A DNA stretch of 29,461 nucleotides from a virus: the IMG/VR virus record IMGVR_UViG_3300049226_000014, positions 1-29,461 of that record. One strand, 5' to 3'. A program made the position numbers and the translations under genes. The number at the start of each line of letters is the position of its first letter. Position 1 is the first letter of the stretch. The notes beneath the pieces were generated by a model. The model saw nothing but the letters and a program-made list of their open reading frames with translations, searched no databases and was not told where the DNA came from. Positions 1-9,595 of this stretch are shown in pieces.

Positions 1-1
1 T

Positions 2-3000
2 AAATTAGTTAATAATGCAGGTCAATTAATAACAAATCAAACAATTGGTAAAGATATAAGCACTACTAAAAAAGCTCTTAGAAAAATTAAAAAAGAACAT
101 ACTTTATTTGGTAGAGTACCTAGATTCTTTCAAACTACAAAAGACGAAATATTAAACAACAGTACTAATACTGAGTTCTTTAAAGCTTTAGCTGAAGAAG
201 ATAACTTGTATTTAATTAGTAATAATCCAATTACAAGACATTTGCCTGCACAAGTTCAAACAGACATTGCAACAGAAACTGATTGGAGAAAAGTACAAGG
301 TATGTTTGATGACATGATTTCATCATCAGGTTATGCAATACGTAATGATGCAGGACAAATGGTACCTTATACATTGCCAGGACGTATGTTACCTAAGACT
401 GGTTCACTCGCTGTAAATAAATTTATGCAATCTACTGGTTTAAACCCTAATGCTAACTACAGAACATTTGGAAGTTGGGCTGGTGAAAAAACTAGAAAAC
501 TACGTGAGGGTGTATTTCCTATAAGGCAATCTAGAAAAGAACCATCTAAGTTAGTAGAAGTAGGTAACGAAGCTATTATTGATACTATGGATGCTGTATC
601 TGATAAAGCATCAGCATTAGCTAAACTAGAAAACGTTACACCATCATATGCATTAGAAAAATTAGATATAGCAGGAGCACCAAAATTTGAAAGATACTTA
701 GGTTTTAGTTCTAACTTTAACTCTACATACAATCCTTATTACAGAAAATTATTAGGAGTTGTTCCTGACATGGGAATACCTCTAAATAATTTAAATGTAG
801 GATACAAACAATTGTCATCTCATTTGCAAATTAATGGTTATGACGCAGACAGTGCTAATAAAATTATGCAAGACTTTATGAAAATTAATCCATTAGACAA
901 ACCTGCTTATAGAGATTTTGCTTTTCAACAAGCTTCTAGAGATTTAAAAATGGTAAGAGCTAGAGGTGGTAATCACGAATACATAGCAGACCATGCAGCA
1001 CAAATGTTTGAAGGTCTTAATAAAATGAAAATATATGCTACTGATGCAGACAAGAACATACTTCCTAACATTGGTTCTAACTATAGAGGATTTGAAATAA
1101 ATGAATTAGGTTATGCAACAGATGAACTAGGTAATGCTGTAACAACTATGAGTGGTTCTATGTTTAGTGAAATGCAAGACAATATTGCACCGTTATTAGA
1201 TTATAGATTATTAGAACGTGCATTAGGACCTTTGTTTAAAGCTTATCCAGATAATCAATTTAAAGCTACAAGTATTCTTTCTGATAGTAAAAATTATCTT
1301 AAATATAAAACACAACATTTATCATGGAACAAAGCAGATGATGTTATTCCTAATCCATTTGATGATGGAATATTAAATGTTAAAAGATTAGAAAATAACT
1401 TTGTAAGTAATGTTATGTCTTTCTATACAAGAAATTTATTTAAACCATTTGTTTTAATGAGAGCTGCATTCTTTACTCGTGTATTTATGGAAGAACAAGC
1501 ACGTATAGCAGTTAAAGGATTGTCTAGTGTTTACAATAGACCGTACGAATATTTTCAATGGTTAGCTGCACATAATCCTAATTCACGTGTAGGTAAAATA
1601 TTAGAATCTTTACCTTTTAGTAAATACAAAGGAGCACAATACAATCCAGATGCTGTTGAGTTTTTAATGCAAGAAGAAGTAATGGAAGCTATGCAAAAAA
1701 CTATGCGATATGAAGATATGGCTGGCGGTGCAAATAAAACTAAAAATAATAAATACATAGAATATTTAGGTAAAAGTACAGCAGAAATGTCTGAACCACA
1801 AATAGTTGAATCTGTATATCACGAACTTAGATTACTTAGAAGTGACCCATTAGCAGTTGCAGTTGCTAGACATGGTTATGGTAGTGATGAATTAAGAAAA
1901 TGGATTGTTAGTCCTGCAGGTAAAGAAGCTAGATTGCAATACATAAGATACAAAGGGAAAAAGGCTGCAAACTTTATAGATGAAAATCATAGAGATTTAG
2001 ACCAACATTTACAAATGCTTGAATCGAGGGTAAGAATTATATCTGGTGGTACATTTGATTTAGCTAAAGACGCAGTTAAAAACAAAAAAGGTATCTTTAC
2101 ATATGCATTACGTAAAGGTGGCAATGGTGGTAACTCTGCTATAAGAACAATGGTAGCTGAAGGCAAACTTACAAAGTTTGGTTCAACAGGTAGTAATAAA
2201 AAAGACATTGTAGAATTTTTTAGTACAGAAGATGTATTTCTTAAAAAGTTTAAAAAATCTAAAATTACTGATGAATTAGGTAAATACTATAACAAAAAAG
2301 ATGGTATTGACCCAGGTACTCTTACTCAAATTGTAGATAAAGCTGAAGACATGACACCACAAAATTTCTTAGGACAAGTAGAAGATATGATGGATAATGC
2401 TTATCAAGCAATATTTGATAAATTAATGACAAAACCTATTGGTTACTTAAACCGTTCAACTACATTTAAACAATTTAGATGGATGTATGTACAAGATAGA
2501 TTTAAAGATTTTGATAAAGGATTAAGAAGTAAATTTATAAAAGAAGCTAAAGAAGCTGGTGTACCTCAAGATATTATAGACGAAATGATTGGGCTTAATA
2601 AATTATATAAACCAGGAAAAATATCAGATTATGAAGTAATGAACACAGAATCTAAAGCTTATGCATTAGCTGGTGTTAAAGAATTGTTATATGATACAAA
2701 ACAAAGACATACAATATCGGACAAACTTGTAAATGTATTTCCGTTTATTGAAGTATGGTTTGAGGTATTTCAAACTTGGGGACAATTATTTGGAGAAAAC
2801 CCTTATGTATTAAGAAAAGCACATTTAGGTGTACGTGGTGGTGGAGCAGCAGATGCTTTAGGTGCTAGCTCAGAAGATGGATTTATATCACCTGACCCTA
2901 TGGACCCAACAAGAGATGTCTTTGTATATCCATTTGGTGGCTTTATGTCTAATTTAATATTTGATGATGAGTTAACAGATGGAGAACAAAATGTACAAAT

Positions 3001-4399
3001 ATCACCTAGGGGACAATTGCAAGGTGTTAACTTACTAGCACAAGGATTTGTCCCTGGTCCTAACTCATTAGTCGCATTTGGTATAGACAAAGTACTACCA
3101 AAAATAGAAACAGCTACAACAAAATTAGGTGCTAAATATGGTTGGGCTAATGAATTTGAAAAGTTTTTATTTGGTGATTTCCCACCACCAGAAGAATTGT
3201 CTGATGTATTTGCTGTATCTCCTGTATATAAAAAAGGTAGAGCAATGTTATTAGACCCAGAAGACTTTGAATATATTACAGAAAATAGTAGCGATGTAGA
3301 AAAAATGCGTGCTAAGAAAACTATTGATGTATTTAGATGGGGTGTATCTGCAGGAGAACCTAAAAGATTATACGAATCTGGTAAGTTAGATAAATATTTA
3401 GATAAAGTTGCACCCAATACATCTAAAGCTAATTTAAACCAAGGACAAATAGAACTTGCTTATTTAGAGTTTGCTAAAGAAAAATCAGGTACTTTGTTTG
3501 CATTTGAGTTTATGGTGCAGTTCTTTGGTCCTACTGGATTTAAACCAGAGTTCTTTGTAGAAGATAAACAAGGACATTTGTGGGGACAAGCTGCTTTGTA
3601 TGAAGAGTATATAAGAATTAGAGAAAAAAATAATGGTAATGATATAGCTACATATAATGAATATTTAGAACTATATGGATTAGAACATCCATATATGATG
3701 AGCCCTAGGTCACAATCAGAAGTAGGTAAACAACCTACAAGTGTTAGAGTACAAAACTTTCAAAAAGATAATCCAGAAATATTTGATAGTTTAAAGGTAA
3801 GTGGTTACTACTTAAATATAGATAATCCTTATGAAGAAAAAAGATATGACGATATTGTTGTAGATAAAACATTGTTAAGCCCTGACCAATATCGTAGAGC
3901 TGTAAATGATACACTAGGTTTCTTTAGGTATAAAACGTTTACAAAGAAAATAGATGCAATGGAAACATTAACATCACAACAAAAAACTATATTTAAACGT
4001 AGTTATAGAAATGAATTAAAACTTGCTTTACCTGGTTTCCAATCAGAAGAATATGGTCAAATGAATCCACCATCTACAGATGATATATTTACTGAGATGA
4101 AACAACAATGGCTTAATAACCCAGCAATATTAGAGCTTGATTCTGGTAAAGGTTTTGCTGCTATAATGCAACATTGGGATTATGCAACAGCATTATCTAT
4201 TGAATACTCTAGTACTAAGAATCCTGATTGGTGGTTACAATCAGAAGACCCTAGAGCTAAAGCTTTAAGGATTTATGTTGCTAATGCAGCTAATGGAGTA
4301 ATTGAAGAATACCCAGAGTTTTGGGGTGTGTGGACAGGAGTTATGTTAAAGTTATATAGAGATGACCAAGAAGTATTAGATTACTTCCCAGAAGGATAA
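2..4399 (+). CDS. giant virion-associated protein, 5' partial
   Basis: The reading frame is open from base 2 to the TAA at 4397-4399, so the gene is cut by the window edge and encodes at least 1,465 residues. A TTG at 206 could be read as a start, but the frame continues upstream without a stop, so I do not use it. No catalytic motif or membrane helix is obvious. The protein is mostly charged and aromatic-rich, with many predicted helical stretches. It is followed after one base by the next gene and lies in the late, same-strand block ahead of scaffold and capsid. Very large proteins in short-tailed phages are often internal virion (ejection) proteins, and that is my best guess from size and position alone. 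A head-associated multidomain protein is the alternative. Family not recognised. Confidence 0.8.
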   Translation, partial: KLVNNAGQLITNQTIGKDISTTKKALRKIKKEHTLFGRVPRFFQTTKDEILNNSTNTEFFKALAEEDNLYLISNNPITRHLPAQVQTDIATETDWRKVQGMFDDMISSSGYAIRNDAGQMVPYTLPGRMLPKTGSLAVNKFMQSTGLNPNANYRTFGSWAGEKTRKLREGVFPIRQSRKEPSKLVEVGNEAIIDTMDAVSDKASALAKLENVTPSYALEKLDIAGAPKFERYLGFSSNFNSTYNPYYRKLLGVVPDMGIPLNNLNVGYKQLSSHLQINGYDADSANKIMQDFMKINPLDKPAYRDFAFQQASRDLKMVRARGGNHEYIADHAAQMFEGLNKMKIYATDADKNILPNIGSNYRGFEINELGYATDELGNAVTTMSGSMFSEMQDNIAPLLDYRLLERALGPLFKAYPDNQFKATSILSDSKNYLKYKTQHLSWNKADDVIPNPFDDGILNVKRLENNFVSNVMSFYTRNLFKPFVLMRAAFFTRVFMEEQARIAVKGLSSVYNRPYEYFQWLAAHNPNSRVGKILESLPFSKYKGAQYNPDAVEFLMQEEVMEAMQKTMRYEDMAGGANKTKNNKYIEYLGKSTAEMSEPQIVESVYHELRLLRSDPLAVAVARHGYGSDELRKWIVSPAGKEARLQYIRYKGKKAANFIDENHRDLDQHLQMLESRVRIISGGTFDLAKDAVKNKKGIFTYALRKGGNGGNSAIRTMVAEGKLTKFGSTGSNKKDIVEFFSTEDVFLKKFKKSKITDELGKYYNKKDGIDPGTLTQIVDKAEDMTPQNFLGQVEDMMDNAYQAIFDKLMTKPIGYLNRSTTFKQFRWMYVQDRFKDFDKGLRSKFIKEAKEAGVPQDIIDEMIGLNKLYKPGKISDYEVMNTESKAYALAGVKELLYDTKQRHTISDKLVNVFPFIEVWFEVFQTWGQLFGENPYVLRKAHLGVRGGGAADALGASSEDGFISPDPMDPTRDVFVYPFGGFMSNLIFDDELTDGEQNVQISPRGQLQGVNLLAQGFVPGPNSLVAFGIDKVLPKIETATTKLGAKYGWANEFEKFLFGDFPPPEELSDVFAVSPVYKKGRAMLLDPEDFEYITENSSDVEKMRAKKTIDVFRWGVSAGEPKRLYESGKLDKYLDKVAPNTSKANLNQGQIELAYLEFAKEKSGTLFAFEFMVQFFGPTGFKPEFFVEDKQGHLWGQAALYEEYIRIREKNNGNDIATYNEYLELYGLEHPYMMSPRSQSEVGKQPTSVRVQNFQKDNPEIFDSLKVSGYYLNIDNPYEEKRYDDIVVDKTLLSPDQYRRAVNDTLGFFRYKTFTKKIDAMETLTSQQKTIFKRSYRNELKLALPGFQSEEYGQMNPPSTDDIFTEMKQQWLNNPAILELDSGKGFAAIMQHWDYATALSIEYSSTKNPDWWLQSEDPRAKALRIYVANAANGVIEEYPEFWGVWTGVMLKLYRDDQEVLDYFPEG

Positions 4400-4400
4400 A

Positions 4401-5783
4401 ATGAATTTAGTATTATTTAAAAAAATTTTTAAACGTTTAGAAATAAATAAATCTATAGGAAAAGATTCTCCATTAACTTGGATTGAGTTTTTAGAAGTAG
4501 CTTTTAAGGATATGCCTGAACCACCAGTTGAGTTTATATCTGAAGAAGACGCAAAAGAAGTAATGGAATGGTGGAATAGTAAACCATTTACACAAGCAGT
4601 AAATGCTAAAGAAGTAGCAGCTACTGTAGAACAAAAAGTAGAAACAGCTTCAACTACACCTCAACCAAGTAGACAAGAGTTTCAATCACAAGTACCTTCA
4701 GCTGTATCTGGTAGAGATGCACAAATAACAGAATTAGAAACATATGGTATAGAAGAAGAAACATATAACGAGTTAAGTACAAAATTTGGTTTTGCTCCTA
4801 CTGAAGAAGATATATTTAATTGGGTTGCAAGTCTACCTGAAGAAGAACAATTACAAGGCAATATACAAGCACAAGCTTATTTTAATTTAATGACAGGTGA
4901 AACACCACTTAGACCTGCATTTAATGATGATGGTACTGCAGTTTTTATTAATGGTAAACAACCTCTTATGCCATTTTCTGGTCATTTTAAAGGTACAAAA
5001 GTAAGTGATATACTTGATAATCTTTCTACTTTTGATGAAAAAAAAGCGTTTCAAGATTTTTTAACTAGCAATAATTTAGTACCAGACAATTACTTTGCAG
5101 AAAGTGAAGGTGAAATGTCTGAGAAATTACGTGCATCAATTATGTATGTAATGAACTGGGCAGATAAAAATATACATGCTGTACCAGGAACTGAGTTATA
5201 CAAAGCTATATCAGAAGAAGACCCTGTATATTTTAGTGAATCACAAAACCTTTACGGTGAATGGGATGTACATAGAAATATATTTAATCATGCACTAAAA
5301 GAACTTGCTAAGAAACAAGATACTTTAGATGAAGTACAAGAAGCAGAGATAGCTAAAGAGTTAGCTAAAGAATTTATACCACCTAATAAATCTGCATTAG
5401 AAGATATGGTAGATGCATACTTTGAAAACAAACTAGGTAGAAGTGCTACTGAAGAAGAACTAGACGAATGGTCTACTAACTTTGCTGATAGTTACTCTAT
5501 AGCATTTGCACAAGCTAGAAGTAAAGCACAACAATTACAAGATGCAAACTTCATGCAATCACAACCAGAATATTTAGAATTAGATACAGATAGACAAGCA
5601 TTAGCTAACCAATATGGTGCAGAAAAAGTAATAGACTTATCTATGTTTAGTACAGATTCTCCACAAGATATTATGGCCCAACAGGTAGAAGATGAATTTG
5701 GTAAGCAAATAGATGCTGTAGAAGAAGGTAGAAAGGTTAGACAAATGCAAAATGATATGGTTGCATATATGTTTGGAGGATAA
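4401..5783 (+). CDS. acidic protein of unknown function, possible internal virion protein
   Basis: This 460-residue protein is strongly acidic and rich in Glu, Gln and Ala, with a low-complexity Pro/Thr/Gln stretch near residues 75-95 that looks like a linker between an N-terminal domain and a long helical remainder. No signal peptide or membrane segment is seen. The ATG lies one base after the stop of the giant protein, and the stop overlaps the next start as TAATG, so it is translated as part of the chain leading to the capsid genes. I do not recognise a family. Position among coupled late genes suggests a virion or assembly role, which is inference only. Confidence 0.8.
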   Translation: MNLVLFKKIFKRLEINKSIGKDSPLTWIEFLEVAFKDMPEPPVEFISEEDAKEVMEWWNSKPFTQAVNAKEVAATVEQKVETASTTPQPSRQEFQSQVPSAVSGRDAQITELETYGIEEETYNELSTKFGFAPTEEDIFNWVASLPEEEQLQGNIQAQAYFNLMTGETPLRPAFNDDGTAVFINGKQPLMPFSGHFKGTKVSDILDNLSTFDEKKAFQDFLTSNNLVPDNYFAESEGEMSEKLRASIMYVMNWADKNIHAVPGTELYKAISEEDPVYFSESQNLYGEWDVHRNIFNHALKELAKKQDTLDEVQEAEIAKELAKEFIPPNKSALEDMVDAYFENKLGRSATEEELDEWSTNFADSYSIAFAQARSKAQQLQDANFMQSQPEYLELDTDRQALANQYGAEKVIDLSMFSTDSPQDIMAQQVEDEFGKQIDAVEEGRKVRQMQNDMVAYMFGG

Positions 5784-6631
5784 TGGCTGAAGAAGACAAG
5801 ATACAATATACTACATTTACTGGAGAAAATAGAAATGACGACAATTTTAGAAACCGTGGTAATGTTCGTACTTCTAGAGAAGTAGATAATGTAGCTAAAT
5901 TTACTGATTGGAAAAGTAAAAAGTATACACAAGTTAAAGGTTCAGAAATAATTAAACAATACAATATAGAAAACTTTAAATCTTCTTTAAACAAATCTAT
6001 TAATTTAGATATAGACCCAGATAAAGTTTATTGGTTTCATAGAGAAAAAGAAAAAGTTGGTGGATTAACATCTTTAAATCAAGAAAAAGAAATTGTTAAA
6101 GAATTAGAGAATGCAAAATTAGGTGGAGCTGTAGATAACATTGCTAAAAATATTGGAATTAAAATGGATTTAGTAGATGATTATGCAAAACAATATAATA
6201 TAAATCCAAGAGTATTAGGTGGAGTATTAGCTAGAGGTGGTGCTGCATGGCTTGACCCTGTATCTGAAGCATTAGAAGTTGCATTTGGAAAAATAGGATT
6301 AAAAGGTGTAGCTACTAAATGGTTTAAAGGAGAAATGTACGGTTTAGCTGCTTCTGCAATAGCAGGATTAGCAGTTGCAGGTGCAGGAATTGCAGGAAAA
6401 AAAATGGCTGATACTACTGGTAGAGCTGTAATGGATTTATATGTACCTGGTTATGGAGATGCTATACCAGAACTAGAAGAAGATTATTATGTAGATTCTT
6501 TAATTGATGGTATAGAAGTAGCAGCAAAAGGTTCAGAGTTATTACCAAGTAGTATGATTGCAAAAGCATCTGCACCTATTGTAGACCCAATGAAAGATAA
6601 AATTAAGAATGTATTTGGAGCGTTTAAATAA
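5783..6631 (+). CDS. protein with Ala/Gly-rich membrane-like segment, possible ejection protein
   Basis: A 282-residue protein with a charged, Lys/Asn-rich first half and one Ala/Gly-rich hydrophobic stretch at about residues 186-206. The stretch has small residues in a glycine-zipper-like pattern, which could insert into or pass through a membrane. The start is fixed by a TAATG overlap with the preceding gene, and the stop overlaps the next start in the same way. Short, amphipathic or glycine-zipper segments are known in phage ejection proteins that line a channel through the cell envelope. This gene fits that pattern, but no sequence family is recognised. A structural head protein is the alternative. 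Confidence 0.78.
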   Translation: MAEEDKIQYTTFTGENRNDDNFRNRGNVRTSREVDNVAKFTDWKSKKYTQVKGSEIIKQYNIENFKSSLNKSINLDIDPDKVYWFHREKEKVGGLTSLNQEKEIVKELENAKLGGAVDNIAKNIGIKMDLVDDYAKQYNINPRVLGGVLARGGAAWLDPVSEALEVAFGKIGLKGVATKWFKGEMYGLAASAIAGLAVAGAGIAGKKMADTTGRAVMDLYVPGYGDAIPELEEDYYVDSLIDGIEVAAKGSELLPSSMIAKASAPIVDPMKDKIKNVFGAFK

Positions 6632-7905
6632 TGCCTGACCCAACACAAGAAAATATAGAAGATTATAAATCTGACGGTTACAATTACGATAATTTTAAAG
6701 GTGATTATGAAGGTCAAGAAATAATTTATGTAACTGGAGAAGGTTATAAGTTAGCTATAGATATGGGTAACTACACCTACATATTAGATTTACCAGATAC
6801 ATTTTTACTTGGAGATATATCTAACTCTCCTAAAAGAGATACAGGTAAACATGGTGACGATATAGAAGCTAAAGCAAGAGTTGATGCAGGTATAAGAGCT
6901 GACATATCACAAGAGGATTTTAATAAAGGTTTCTTAGATAGTGATATATTAGTTAGTGTTCCTGTTGGTGCATTAGATTTACCTGAAGGTGCAGATGCTT
7001 TAGAGATAGCTCAAAACTTTGCAGAATCTGTTAAAAGAAATAGAAAAAGAATTACTTCTAGGTTGTTATCTAATGATGATTATGTTGCATTAGTAACTTC
7101 AGAGTTAATTGCAACTGGTGGAGATATGAAAGCTGCTATAGCAAATGTAGAAAAATTAGATGAATACGGTGTTATATTAGGAGATTTAGGTGTAACACAA
7201 AATCAAATTGATTCTGAAAGAATGAAATATACTGACCCATTACAGTTTGAAAAGAACTTTACAAGTTACAAAAATTTATTTACAAAAACAGCTGCTAAAT
7301 CTTATGGTAGTGAACTACCTGAATCTGTTATAGATTACTTAGCAACTCAAACAAACAATGGATTTTATTCACAAGCAGAAGCATTAGAACAAATGAATGG
7401 TATATTCGACCCATCTGCAAATATTATATTAGATAACGGTATTCTAAATGCATTAGAAGGTATAGAAGTAGCTACTACTAAAGTAGGTGAATCTGATGTA
7501 CAAGATTTATTAGACCAATATTTACCAGAACATTTACATTCTACATATAACATATTAGAAGAAGCTGGCAATATACGTAACAATGCTGGTGCTAGAGAAA
7601 GTTTAATTAACAAACTAAAGAAAACTAGATTTCAATTTTACAATATGTATGATGAAGATATATCTTGGCAACAAATTATTGCATCTAAACAACAAATGGC
7701 TAAATCTGTATTAGGGCAAGATTTAAAATCTAATGACCCATTACTTGATGAAATTATAAAAATGAATGATAGTGGTCAGGAACTAGAACGTTTAAGAAAT
7801 TATGGTTTAAAAACTGGTAATCAAAAAGTTAAGAATGATTTAGCAGGTGCAATGATGGATACATTTGGTAAAGGTATAGTACCTAGTAGGAGTTATGTAG
7901 GATAA
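6631..7905 (+). CDS. hypothetical late protein
   Basis: A 424-residue acidic protein without signal peptide or membrane segment. The first 80 residues are rich in Tyr, Asp and Gly and look beta-like; the remainder looks helical, with many Leu/Ile/Asn/Lys heptad-like runs. It is joined to both neighbours by TAATG overlaps, so it is co-translated with the membrane-segment protein before it. No catalytic motif was found and I recognise no family. Its place in the block between the giant protein and the scaffold suggests a virion or ejection component. Confidence 0.78.
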   Translation: MPDPTQENIEDYKSDGYNYDNFKGDYEGQEIIYVTGEGYKLAIDMGNYTYILDLPDTFLLGDISNSPKRDTGKHGDDIEAKARVDAGIRADISQEDFNKGFLDSDILVSVPVGALDLPEGADALEIAQNFAESVKRNRKRITSRLLSNDDYVALVTSELIATGGDMKAAIANVEKLDEYGVILGDLGVTQNQIDSERMKYTDPLQFEKNFTSYKNLFTKTAAKSYGSELPESVIDYLATQTNNGFYSQAEALEQMNGIFDPSANIILDNGILNALEGIEVATTKVGESDVQDLLDQYLPEHLHSTYNILEEAGNIRNNAGARESLINKLKKTRFQFYNMYDEDISWQQIIASKQQMAKSVLGQDLKSNDPLLDEIIKMNDSGQELERLRNYGLKTGNQKVKNDLAGAMMDTFGKGIVPSRSYVG

Positions 7906-8927
7906 TGGCGTTTGATACATTAGGAAGACCAACAAATAAAGAAGTAGATAATGAATCTATTTTTAAATATAGACCAGGACAAATAGTAGAAAAAGATGTT
8001 TATTTAGACACTGGTGATTACATTAACCCAGGACAAGATGCTAATGGTAATCCAGGTATTGCTAAGCAATATCAAGGAGAAACAGTCAGTAGTCCTAAAC
8101 CAAAAGATAGTGGAAGGTCAATAGCAGAAGGAACTACACTTGCACAATCTTTGTATAATTTTTTACCTGATGAAGTTATAGATGAATTTGCAAAAGCATG
8201 GGTAAAATCAGGTGACCCTGATGTTGCTATAGGTACTACTAGACAAACTAAAGCTTGGAAAGATAACTTTGGTAAATTAATGCGTGATGATGGAACATTA
8301 GTTATGGATGAAATGACATTTCTAAGTACTAAAGCTTCTTATAAACAAACATTAGCTGAAGTAGGTATACAAGATTTTACAGATTTTGAAGATGAGTTTG
8401 AAGATATGGCTACAGGTTTTGAAACAGATGACCCTGTATCTGCTGAAGAGTTTCAAGCTAGAATTGATATGGTATACGGTGGTGTTAAAGACCAAATACC
8501 TGAAGTAGAAAAACTATTTAGAGATAGATTTAATATTAAACTTGATGCACCTACTATATTCGGTGCTTTAATTAATCCTAAAATACAAGACAAAATATTA
8601 GCTGGAGAAATAGCAACATTACAATTACAAGCTGAAGCATCATCTAGAGGATTTACTACAACATTTGGTAGGTTCCAAGAACTTAGAAACCTTGGACTTA
8701 CACAAGAACAAGCTCAAGGTATCTACGGTACTGCTTCTGACTTTATATCACAAGCTTCATCTGTGGGTAGAGATTTAAATATAAATACATTAGAAGATGC
8801 TGCATTAGGTGATACATCTGCACAGCAAAGATTACAACGTATACAAGCAGAAGTTCAATCTAAAGGTGGATTGACATTAGGTGCTGCTAAAAAAGGTGAT
8901 GAAGTAATTGGACTTACAGCCGATTAG
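7905..8927 (+). CDS. hypothetical late protein, last gene before structured leader
   Basis: A 340-residue acidic protein starting at a TAATG overlap and ending with TAG at 8925-8927. The N-terminal third is Gly/Pro/Asp-rich and probably partly disordered; residues from about 75 onward look helical, with several Gln/Ala-rich segments near the C-terminus. Neither a signal peptide nor a membrane helix is seen. Its last codons overlap the -35 region of the promoter that drives the scaffold and capsid genes, so this gene closes the upstream operon. No family is recognised. Confidence 0.8.
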   Translation: MAFDTLGRPTNKEVDNESIFKYRPGQIVEKDVYLDTGDYINPGQDANGNPGIAKQYQGETVSSPKPKDSGRSIAEGTTLAQSLYNFLPDEVIDEFAKAWVKSGDPDVAIGTTRQTKAWKDNFGKLMRDDGTLVMDEMTFLSTKASYKQTLAEVGIQDFTDFEDEFEDMATGFETDDPVSAEEFQARIDMVYGGVKDQIPEVEKLFRDRFNIKLDAPTIFGALINPKIQDKILAGEIATLQLQAEASSRGFTTTFGRFQELRNLGLTQEQAQGIYGTASDFISQASSVGRDLNINTLEDAALGDTSAQQRLQRIQAEVQSKGGLTLGAAKKGDEVIGLTAD

Positions 8928-8935
8928 TGTATAAT
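8908..8935 (+). promoter_or_regulatory. sigma70-type promoter ahead of the structured leader and capsid operon
   Basis: A perfect TATAAT lies at 8930-8935, with TTGGAC at 8908-8913 and a 16-base spacer. The expected start site is near 8942, just where the structured leader begins, and the box sits immediately after the stop of the preceding gene. Good match and sensible placement; a strong dedicated promoter for scaffold and capsid would fit their high demand. No transcript data are available here. Confidence 0.7.
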
Positions 8936-8941
8936 AAGTTT

Positions 8942-9133
8942 AAGCGTTGCGTGGTCCGCTAATAGACCTGCACTCAGCTTTCGAAGCCTACGTTGAAAGC
9001 TCGTATTAAAAACCGTAGAGTAATGGACTTATAGCTTTTAGCTACCAGAGAGATAAGTCAAGTGTTTAAGGTAGCACCACGGCAAGATGCCTATGGTCTT
9101 GTCTGATAGGTTAACACATAGTGGAGGTACAAA
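8942..9133 (+). ncRNA. structured leader RNA (5' UTR) with two candidate H-type pseudoknots
   Basis: This gene-free stretch of about 190 bases is visibly less AT-rich than its neighbours and full of complementary segments. Hairpin A pairs 8953-8956 with 8965-8968 and may extend. Pseudoknot 1 pairs 8976-8982 with 8995-9001 (7 bp), and its loop segment 8988-8992 pairs with 9014-9018 (5 bp). Helix B pairs 9026-9032 with 9053-9059 (7 bp); a nested hairpin, 9032-9036 with 9040-9044, competes only for base 9032. Pseudoknot 2 pairs 9083-9087 with 9097-9101, and its loop 9090-9094 pairs with 9106-9110; an outer CCAC/GTGG pair (9077-9080 with 9121-9124) encloses it and touches the ribosome site. An alternative hairpin pairs 9081-9084 with 9088-9091. 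I do not recognise a known RNA family: it does not read as a tRNA, hammerhead or twister. It is probably the leader of the scaffold-capsid mRNA. Confidence 0.6.
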
Positions 9134-9595
9134 ATGGAAGAATTTGATGCACCAGATAACGGTGTAAAACAAATGAGAGAAACAATTGATAGAAAAGATG
9201 ATGCTATCAAAAAACTTGAGGCAGAACTAGCTTCTTATAAAGATAAGGAAATAGACAATGTCTTCGGTAATTTAGGATTATCTACTGACAAAGGTTTCGG
9301 TAAGGCGTTAAAACAAGTGTATGATGGACCTGTTGATACAGAATCTATCTCACAGTTTGCTAAAGAAGAGTATGGTTGGGAATCTAGCGGATTAGCCCAG
9401 GAAGTAACACAACCTGTAGTTGAACCAATAGTCCAAGACGATGCACGTTCTAGAGTAGCTGCACTTGATGCAAATTCTAGTTCAGATGTACCAATGTCTG
9501 TCAATGATGAATTAGTTCAAGCTTTAAAAGGAGCTTCAGTAAAAGATTCTCTTAGAGCTAAATTAACCATTATGGACAACGAAAAAGAAAAATAA
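9134..9595 (+). CDS. putative capsid scaffold protein
   Basis: A 153-residue acidic protein whose residues about 12-45 form a charged coiled coil (Lys/Glu/Asp with heptad Leu/Ile), followed by a low-complexity Val/Gln/Pro segment and a short helical C-terminus ending in Lys/Glu. This size, composition and position, directly before the major capsid gene, are typical of head scaffold proteins, which direct shell assembly and then leave the procapsid. The ATG is preceded by a GGAGG ribosome site at 9123-9127, much stronger than for most genes here. It is the first gene after the promoter and structured leader. The scaffold role rests on context and coiled coil, not on a recognised family. Confidence 0.75.
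   Translation: MEEFDAPDNGVKQMRETIDRKDDAIKKLEAELASYKDKEIDNVFGNLGLSTDKGFGKALKQVYDGPVDTESISQFAKEEYGWESSGLAQEVTQPVVEPIVQDDARSRVAALDANSSSDVPMSVNDELVQALKGASVKDSLRAKLTIMDNEKEK

Noticed and set aside
2803-3417. 204-codon antisense frame opposite the giant protein
   Set aside because: Shadow of a clear coding frame; composition (Ser/Pro/Asn/Leu) matches the antisense of this gene's codon use.
8971-9059. Group I intron, tRNA or small self-cleaving ribozyme in the scaffold leader
   Set aside because: The helix GACTTAT/ATAAGTC and the pseudoknot recalled group I P7 and HDV-like folds, but the conserved core sequences, splice-site context and hammerhead or twister motifs are missing.
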